Source of the DNA: Chitinophaga pinensis | Lineage (GTDB): Bacteria > Bacteroidota > Bacteroidia > SXHM01 | Direction of reading: 5' to 3' | Length of the DNA stretch: 6,587 nucleotides | Assembly: GCA_945889235.1 (NCBI GenBank) | Contig: CAMDBK010000180.1 | Coordinates: forward strand, 1 to 6,587 | In this document: one piece after another, positions 1-4,824 of the stretch | How the letters are laid out: the number at the start of each line of letters is the position of its first letter | How positions within the stretch are numbered: position 1 is the first letter of the stretch | Program-made: the position numbers and the translations under genes | The notes under the pieces: model-generated | Databases searched by the model: none | Told to the model about the DNA's origin: nothing | The model's input: the letters and a program-made list of their open reading frames with translations, nothing else

Positions 1-353
1 ATCTCTGCTGAGTTTTTTCCGCAATTGAAATCCAGAAATTTCTCCAATTGTTTTTTCTGCGAAGAAAGATTGTGGTTCAACGTTTCTTCGTTCAGCAAAT
101 TTCTCTCCTGTGATTTTCCGCTCGGGTCACCCACCATTCCGGTTGCACCGCCAACCAAGGCAATCGGCTTATGTCCGCAACGTTGAAAATGCAGCAAGGT
201 CATTATCTGCACCAGATTCCCGACACCTAATGAATCAGAAGTTGGGTCAAAGCCGATGTAGCCGCTCACCATTTCTTTATTCAGTAATTCTTCTGTTCCG
301 GGCATGATGTCCTGCAACATGCCTCGCCATTTCAGTTCTTCAACAAAGTTCAT
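1..353 (-). CDS. tyrS: Tyrosyl-tRNA synthetase, N-terminal part (runs off the left edge)
   Basis: This cytoplasmic class I aminoacyl-tRNA synthetase activates tyrosine with ATP and charges tRNA-Tyr. Only the first 117 codons are present, covering the start of the Rossmann catalytic domain; the KMSKS-like loop and the S4-like RNA-binding domain lie outside. The family is recognised from the N-terminus MNFVEELKWRGML, the tyrosine-site block GYIGFDPTSDSL (residues 31-42) and the strongly conserved GGATGMVGDPSGKS (68-81). Compared from memory with the Geobacillus stearothermophilus enzyme, Tyr32, Asp36 and Thr38 match its Tyr34, Asp38 and Thr40. The oddity is the HIGH signature: residues 43-46 read G-V-G-N, so the usual first histidine is glycine, while Asn at the last position is a common variant. 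The ATG start gives the normal family N-terminus. It begins 9 bp after the fadJ stop, so it is probably co-transcribed with fadJ. Identity is near certain; full activity is not shown. Confidence 0.95.
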   Translation of the reverse strand, partial: MNFVEELKWRGMLQDIMPGTEELLNKEMVSGYIGFDPTSDSLGVGNLVQIMTLLHFQRCGHKPIALVGGATGMVGDPSGKSQERNLLNEETLNHNLSSQKKQLEKFLDFNCGKNSAE

Positions 354-362
354 ACGTTTATC

Positions 363-2510
363 TTAAGCTACTGCCTTTTCTGTTTTCTCTTCGTAAAATT
401 TCTTTCCTGTCTTTGCCATCTCTTCCAGCAATGCCGGTGGATTAAAACGTGCACCGTAAGCGGTTGCCAGTGTTTTACAATCTTCCACAAACTGGCGCAC
501 ACCAATCATATCAATGTAAGAGAAGATACCACCTGTGTAGGGAGGAAAGCCCCAACCAAGAATAGAACCAATATCCCCGTCACGTGGAGAAGTTAATACA
601 TTTTCTTCCAGACATTTCACTGCATTCAATGCCTGGTAATGCAACAAACGTTTTTTCAAAAGCTCAACATCGGGTTGTTCTTTTGCAAGAGGAAAATGCT
701 CTGCCAATCCCGACCACAGATGTTTTTTACCACCGTCTGTCGGGTATTCATAAAACCCTTTTCCTGCTTTTTTGCCGGGACGATTAAGTGTTTCCATAAA
801 CAAGCGACCAACTTTTGCTTCTGCCCCTTCGTTCACTTTTCCTAAATCTTTCTCCGTTTGTTTATTGATTTTATACATCAGCTCAATGCTAACTTCATCT
901 GCAACGGCAAGCGGTCCAACCGGCATTCCTGCTGCTTTTCCTGCATTCTCAATTAATGACGGAGCAATACCTTCCTGCAACATGTTCAGACCTTCTGCAA
1001 TATAAGTTGAGAAAATACGCGAGGTATAAAATGCTCTTCCGTCATTCACCACAATAGGTGTTTTCTTAATGCGTTTTACATAATCAATTGCCATGGCAAT
1101 TGCATAATCCGAAGTATTTTTTCCGAGAATAATTTCAACCAGTTGCATTTTGTCAACCGGTGAAAAGAAGTGGATGCCGATAAAATTTTCAGGACGAACG
1201 GATGCTTCTGCCAAGCCTGTTATCGGCAAAGTAGAAGTGTTGGAAGCATACACTGCCGTTGGTGCCAGCACCGCTTCCGTTTCTTTGGTTACGCTTGCTT
1301 TCAGCGCCCTGTCTTCAAAAACTGCTTCAATGATCAGCTCGCTGCCTTCCACTGCTTTCGGGTCTGCGGTAGTAACAATACGCGCCAGAATTTCTTCTGC
1401 TTTTTCTTTGGTCATGTGGCCTTTGCTGACTTTTTCGTTCAACAACTTCACCGAATAGGCCTTTCCTTTTTCGGCATCTTCAATGGAACGGTCTTTCAAA
1501 ACAACGTTCAATCCTGCCACCGCAGAAACATAGGCAATACCTGCACCCATCATTCCCGCACCTAATACTCCCACTTTAGTAAGTGTATTTGCAGGAACAT
1601 CTTTTGGTCGTGCTGCACCGCTGTTGGCTGCATTCATAGTAAAGAACAACGTGCGTATCATATTCTTCGCCACCTGCGACATGGCGCATTGCGTGAAGTA
1701 ACGCATCTCTACTTTCAAAGCTCTGTCAAAATCCAGTTGCAAACCTTCGTAAACCGAATTCATAATGGCAGTAGGAGCCGGATAATTGCCGAATGTTTTC
1801 TTTTGTAACAATGCGCTTCCTGCCATAAATACTCTCACCCCCGTTGGTGTCTGCACACCGCCTCCGGGAATTTTAAATCCTTTATCATCCCAGGGTTGAA
1901 CTTTTTTACCCACTGTTTTTATCCATTCAACAGCAGCAGGAATTAATTCTTCTTTTGTTGCAACCAATTTATTCACCAAACCTTTTTCCAATGCCTGTTC
2001 AGGACGCAATTTTTTTCCTTCCAATAAAAGCGGAAGCGCTTGTTCAATGCCTATCATGCGTGGCAAACGCTGTGTTCCTCCGGCACCGGGAAGCAAGCCC
2101 AATAACACTTCGGGCAAACCTATTTGTGTTTTTGAATCATTAATTGCAATTCGGAAATGAGAAGCCAGACAAAGTTCAAAACCTCCTCCCAATGCAATTC
2201 CATTGATAGCTGCAACCACAGGCTTTCCGCAGGTTTCCATCTTGCGGTAGAGTTTATGAAGCACGCCTGATTTCTCCATCACTTGCTCAGGAGTTTTCAC
2301 TGCTGCAATCATTTTTAAATCTGCACCTGCTATAAATTCCTTTTTATCAGAAGTAACAATAATGCCTTTTACGTTGGCATCTTTCACAGCTTTATCAAAT
2401 GCTTCATCAAAAGCAGCAATTGATTCCTGATTGAGCACATTCATCGTTGAGTTTTTCATATCAAAGCTGATGAGCGCGATACTGTTTTCGAGGAGGGTGT
2501 AGTTTATCAT
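363..2510 (-). CDS. fadJ: Bifunctional enoyl-CoA hydratase / 3-hydroxyacyl-CoA dehydrogenase (FadJ type)
   Basis: This cytoplasmic fatty acid beta-oxidation enzyme hydrates 2-enoyl-CoA and then oxidises the L-3-hydroxyacyl-CoA with NAD+. The protein has 715 residues, the usual full length. The crotonase domain (about 1-190) has an AGAD oxyanion segment (61-64), GGGFE with catalytic Glu112, and GLPEV with catalytic Glu134. The 22-residue spacing between these glutamates and the PGAGGTQRLPR segment resemble FadJ more than FadB. The NAD-binding domain has GxGxxG at 317-322, SNTSTLPI at 423-430, and GIHFFSPV with catalytic His447 followed by Glu459. Two C-terminal dehydrogenase domains follow, with GMPVGPL (528-534), KAGKGFYEY (581-589) and GWGFPPYTGG (652-661). 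All expected catalytic residues are present. I chose the ATG at 2510; an in-frame TTG at 2534 would add eight residues but falls inside a likely promoter element. No thiolase gene (fadA) is adjacent here, though thiolases often neighbour this gene. tyrS follows after 9 bp. Confidence 0.96.
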   Translation of the reverse strand: MINYTLLENSIALISFDMKNSTMNVLNQESIAAFDEAFDKAVKDANVKGIIVTSDKKEFIAGADLKMIAAVKTPEQVMEKSGVLHKLYRKMETCGKPVVAAINGIALGGGFELCLASHFRIAINDSKTQIGLPEVLLGLLPGAGGTQRLPRMIGIEQALPLLLEGKKLRPEQALEKGLVNKLVATKEELIPAAVEWIKTVGKKVQPWDDKGFKIPGGGVQTPTGVRVFMAGSALLQKKTFGNYPAPTAIMNSVYEGLQLDFDRALKVEMRYFTQCAMSQVAKNMIRTLFFTMNAANSGAARPKDVPANTLTKVGVLGAGMMGAGIAYVSAVAGLNVVLKDRSIEDAEKGKAYSVKLLNEKVSKGHMTKEKAEEILARIVTTADPKAVEGSELIIEAVFEDRALKASVTKETEAVLAPTAVYASNTSTLPITGLAEASVRPENFIGIHFFSPVDKMQLVEIILGKNTSDYAIAMAIDYVKRIKKTPIVVNDGRAFYTSRIFSTYIAEGLNMLQEGIAPSLIENAGKAAGMPVGPLAVADEVSIELMYKINKQTEKDLGKVNEGAEAKVGRLFMETLNRPGKKAGKGFYEYPTDGGKKHLWSGLAEHFPLAKEQPDVELLKKRLLHYQALNAVKCLEENVLTSPRDGDIGSILGWGFPPYTGGIFSYIDMIGVRQFVEDCKTLATAYGARFNPPALLEEMAKTGKKFYEEKTEKAVA

Positions 2511-2528
2511 GGTGTTATTTTTTGTTTC

Positions 2529-2553
2529 TTGCAAAGGTGCAAAGAGCGCAAAG
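2529..2553 (-). promoter_or_regulatory. Candidate promoter/operator upstream of fadJ
   Basis: The 51-bp gap between mqnC and fadJ carries three copies of CTTTGC on the minus strand (2548-2553, 2539-2544 and 2531-2536), 8 and 9 bp apart. The copy nearest the gene reads CACCTTTGCAA. It resembles the Bacteroidota -7 element TAnnTTTG with one mismatch and ends 18 bp before the fadJ ATG. The same CTTTGCAA octamer lies 14 bp before the mqnC start, which supports a promoter role. A perfect short inverted repeat, TTGCA-N4-TGCAA, lies at 2529-2542. No well-spaced -33 TTTG was found, so fadJ may also be read from the mqnC promoter. The call is an inference from motif resemblance. Confidence 0.35.
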
Positions 2554-2561
2554 AAAGTTTA

Positions 2562-3686
2562 TTAATAATTAATCACTTGTTGTTCCATTAGTTTGGGTAA
2601 TTCACGGTATTCGTATTGTTGTGTGCGCAGTTGCGGCTCAAATCCTGCTTCGCGGATGGCACGCTGAATTCCTTCGGAAGTAAAGCGGTGTGGTGCTCCC
2701 GCCACCGACACCACATTCTCTTCAATCATGATGGAACCAAAATCATTTGCTCCTGCATGCAGACAAATCTGTGCGGTTTTTTCTCCCACAGTGAGCCATG
2801 ATGCCTGAATATTAATCACGTTCGGCAACATAATTCTACTCATGGCAATCATGCGGATATATTCTTCCGCTGATACGTTGTTGGAAATTCCTTTCACCCG
2901 CTTTAACAAAGTACCATCATCCTGAAAAGGCCAGGGAATAAAAGCAAGAAATCCTTTTGCATCTTTTGGTTTCTCACTCTGCACTTCACGCAGCCAAACC
3001 AAATGTTCAAAGCGTTCATACAACGTTTCAATATGTCCGAACATCATGGTTGCTGATGTGGTGATGTTGAGCTTATGAGCAGCACGCATTACATTCAGCC
3101 ATTCCTGTCCTCCGCATTTACCTTTTGAGATCATGCGCCTTACACGGTCGTTCAGTATCTCTGCACCTGCACCGGGAAGAGAATCTAAGCCTGCTTCTTT
3201 TAAAGCGGTTAATGTTTCGGTGTGCGAAATTCCTTCCAGCTTGCTGATGTGTGCAACTTCAGGCGGACCTAATGAATGCAACTTTAAATTAGGATAAAGA
3301 CTTTTTAACTGACGAAATAAATCAGTATAAAATTTCAAACCCAATTCAGGATGATGGCCCCCTTGCAGCAATAATTGTTCGCCTCCGTAACGAAGGGTTT
3401 CTTCTATCTTTTGCTTGTATTGCTCAATGGTGGTGATATAACTTTCGGGGTGACCGGGAATACGGTAGAAATTGCAGAATTTGCAATTGGCAATGCACAC
3501 ATTGGTAGTGTTCACATTGCGGTCTATTATCCAGGTTACTTTATTATCGGGCTTTTGTTTTTTGCGCAGTTCGTTGGCAACAAAAATTAATTCGCTAAGA
3601 GCAGCATTCTGAAAAAGAAATACGCCTTCCTCAATGCTGAGAAATTCAAAATCCAATGCACGTGATAATAAAACTTCTGTTTTCAT
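2562..3686 (-). CDS. mqnC: Cyclic dehypoxanthinyl futalosine synthase, radical SAM (MqnC)
   Basis: MqnC is a cytoplasmic radical S-adenosylmethionine enzyme of the futalosine route to menaquinone; it cyclises dehypoxanthinyl futalosine. The 374-residue length fits the family. The 4Fe-4S cluster motif CxxxCxxC uses Cys64, Cys68 and Cys71 (CIANCKFC). Other family blocks are LLLQGGHHP (105-113), SLGPPEV (138-144), SLPGAGAEIL (169-178), TSATMMFGHIE (210-220), FIPWPFQ (249-255) and GANDFGSIMIEENVV (312-326). The last block and the FIPWPFQ segment favour MqnC over the paralogues MqnE and CofH. Before the first cysteine the sequence reads NVNTTNVC; many relatives have Tyr or Phe at residue 60, but Thr may be usual in this lineage. 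The ATG at 3686 gives a normal N-terminus and has a good -7 element just upstream. No other mqn gene is visible. Its presence implies that the organism makes menaquinone by the futalosine rather than the classical Men pathway. Confidence 0.94.
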   Translation of the reverse strand: MKTEVLLSRALDFEFLSIEEGVFLFQNAALSELIFVANELRKKQKPDNKVTWIIDRNVNTTNVCIANCKFCNFYRIPGHPESYITTIEQYKQKIEETLRYGGEQLLLQGGHHPELGLKFYTDLFRQLKSLYPNLKLHSLGPPEVAHISKLEGISHTETLTALKEAGLDSLPGAGAEILNDRVRRMISKGKCGGQEWLNVMRAAHKLNITTSATMMFGHIETLYERFEHLVWLREVQSEKPKDAKGFLAFIPWPFQDDGTLLKRVKGISNNVSAEEYIRMIAMSRIMLPNVINIQASWLTVGEKTAQICLHAGANDFGSIMIEENVVSVAGAPHRFTSEGIQRAIREAGFEPQLRTQQYEYRELPKLMEQQVINY

Positions 3687-3703
3687 TTTGAATAAACGGA
3701 TTG

Positions 3704-3711
3704 CAAAGATA
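3704..3711 (-). promoter_or_regulatory. -7 promoter element of mqnC
   Basis: The minus strand reads TATCTTTG followed by CAA, an exact match to the Bacteroidota -7 consensus TAnnTTTG. It ends 17 bp before the mqnC ATG, leaving a very short leader. At the expected distance upstream I find no clear TTG/TTTG -33 element, so the promoter may be weak or depend on an activator. It lies in the 85-bp divergent region shared with the epimerase gene. The motif is seen directly; its function is inferred. Confidence 0.5.
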
Positions 3712-3762
3712 GTATTTATAGGTTTTTACATGCGATTGAATTTCCTCTACTTTTACGCGAAA

Positions 3763-3769
3763 TAATTTG
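3763..3769 (+). promoter_or_regulatory. Weak -7-like element at the start of the epimerase gene
   Basis: The plus strand reads TAATTTG, one base shorter than the TAnnTTTG consensus, and ends only 2 bp before the TTG start codon at 3772. If it works, the transcript would be leaderless or nearly so. The nearest upstream TTG (3736-3738) is 24 bp away, longer than usual spacing. The true promoter could lie elsewhere in 3687-3771. This is a weak candidate listed because nothing better is visible for this gene. Confidence 0.2.
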
Positions 3770-3771
3770 TA

Positions 3772-4785
3772 TTGAAACTCAGTTTCCGACCTTATACACT
3801 TCAGCTGAAACGCCCATTTGGTTTGGCTCACGGCACGCGAAGTACAACCGCAATTGTTTTAACTCAACTTGAACACAAAGGAATTTTCGGTTTTGGTGAA
3901 GCTTCTCTCCCGCCCTATCATGGCGAAACTCAGGAAAGTGTGATGAATTTTCTTTCAAAACTTCAGCTTGAAAAATTTGAAAATCCGCAGGAAGTCACTG
4001 CTATTTTAAAATATGTTGACGCAACTGCTACAGGAAATAATGCCGCCAAAGCTTCGGTAGATCTTGCACTTCACGACTTAGTCGGAAAAATTTTGAACAA
4101 GCCTTGCTCTGAATATTTTGGTGTAAAAACAAATGAAAAAAAATATTCGAGTTACACGATTGCCATTGATGATTTAAAAAACCTTCCACAAAAAATAAAA
4201 GAAGCAAAGGATTTTAAAATCCTGAAAATAAAACTGGGAACACACGATGATGAAAAGATTGTACACATTGTAAAAAGTGAAACTGATAAAAAATTATATG
4301 CCGATGCCAACCAAGGCTGGAGCGATAAAAGTATGGCGCTTGAACTACTTCACATGCTAAAAGAAAATAGTTTTGAAGTAGTGGAACAACCAATGCCAGT
4401 TGACTGCAAAGAAGATGATATGTTGTGGCTGAAAGAAAAAAGTCCGCTGCCTCTTTTGGCTGACGAATCAGTAAAAAGATTTTCTGATTTGGAAAAAGCA
4501 AAAGACCTTTTTCACGGTATAAATATCAAGCTGATGAAATCAACAGGAATGGCTGAAGCATATAAAATGATTTTGCGGGCTCGTGAACTGAATATGAAAG
4601 TTATGCTGGGTTGTATGACTGAAACTTCGTGTGCTGTGTTAGCCGCTTCACACCTTTCTCCACTTGCCGATTATGTTGACCTTGACGGACCATTTTTAAT
4701 CAACAATAATCCTTTTAAAAATCCTGAGTTAATTGATGGCTGTATTCTTCCTTCTGAAAAACCGGGAATTGGTTTGGAGTTGTGA
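3772..4785 (+). CDS. Dipeptide epimerase, enolase superfamily (L-Ala-D/L-Glu epimerase-like)
   Basis: This likely cytoplasmic enzyme epimerises one residue of a dipeptide through a Mg2+-stabilised enolate; the best-known members convert L-Ala-D-Glu to L-Ala-L-Glu in murein peptide recycling. The 337-residue length is normal. The N-terminal capping domain (about 1-115) carries GTRSTT with Arg23 in the specificity loop. The barrel has the KxK pair Lys152/Lys154 (LKIKLG), metal ligands Asp178 (ADANQGW), Glu205 (EQP) and Asp231 (ADES), and the opposite-face base Lys253 (NIKLMKSTG). The DxD pair Asp303/Asp305 (DLDGP), which binds the dipeptide amino group, separates this group from other muconate-lactonising-like enzymes. 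All catalytic residues are present. The start must be TTG: an in-frame TAA lies at 3763, no ATG precedes residue 58, and the TTG gives the usual family N-terminus (KLSFRPYTLQLKRPF). No murein-peptidase or peptide-transport gene is adjacent. Bacteroidota members have varied specificities, including D-Ala-D-Ala in Cytophaga hutchinsonii, so the substrate is open. Confidence 0.9.
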   Translation: MKLSFRPYTLQLKRPFGLAHGTRSTTAIVLTQLEHKGIFGFGEASLPPYHGETQESVMNFLSKLQLEKFENPQEVTAILKYVDATATGNNAAKASVDLALHDLVGKILNKPCSEYFGVKTNEKKYSSYTIAIDDLKNLPQKIKEAKDFKILKIKLGTHDDEKIVHIVKSETDKKLYADANQGWSDKSMALELLHMLKENSFEVVEQPMPVDCKEDDMLWLKEKSPLPLLADESVKRFSDLEKAKDLFHGINIKLMKSTGMAEAYKMILRARELNMKVMLGCMTETSCAVLAASHLSPLADYVDLDGPFLINNNPFKNPELIDGCILPSEKPGIGLEL

Positions 4786-4801
4786 ATAAATATTATTTTT
4801 G
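4773..4801 (+). promoter_or_regulatory. Promoter of the outer-membrane protein gene
   Basis: A TTTG at 4773-4776 and TATTTTTG at 4794-4801 are separated by 17 bp, matching the Bacteroidota -33/-7 pattern (TTTG, 17-23 bp, TAnnTTTG). The -33 box lies inside the last codons of the epimerase gene and the -7 box in the 39-bp gap after its TGA stop. The leader would be about 15-20 nt, with an A-rich stretch and no Shine-Dalgarno before the ATG at 4825. This suggests that the gene can be transcribed independently of the epimerase. Confidence 0.55.
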
Positions 4802-4824
4802 ATTTTGTAACCAAATCTAAAACT

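Noticed and set aside
110..307. Plus-strand open frame of 65 codons opposite tyrS
   Set aside because: It lies wholly antisense to conserved tyrS codons and shows no domain.
1150..1565. Two overlapping plus-strand open frames of 102 and 131 codons inside fadJ
   Set aside because: They lie antisense to a fully supported enzyme gene, have compositions expected of reverse complement reading, and show no recognisable domain.
2511..2534. Eight-residue N-terminal extension of fadJ from a TTG codon at 2534
   Set aside because: The ATG at 2510 gives the normal family N-terminus, and the extension overlaps a likely promoter element.
2561..2573. AT-rich palindrome ATTAATAATTAAT at the end of mqnC
   Set aside because: It is short, has no GC stem or T-run, and partly consists of the last codons and stop; it is not a credible terminator.
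3498..3510. Thr60 in place of an aromatic residue near the radical SAM cluster of MqnC
   Set aside because: The three cluster cysteines and all other family blocks are intact, and Thr here may be normal for Bacteroidota MqnC; too weak for a finding without an alignment.
3646..3831. Minus-strand open frame of 61 codons across the divergent intergenic region
   Set aside because: It overlaps the starts of both mqnC and the epimerase, and its sequence has no family features.
4214..4501. Minus-strand open frame of 95 codons inside the epimerase
   Set aside because: It is antisense to the catalytic barrel, where the plus-strand frame has all active-site residues.
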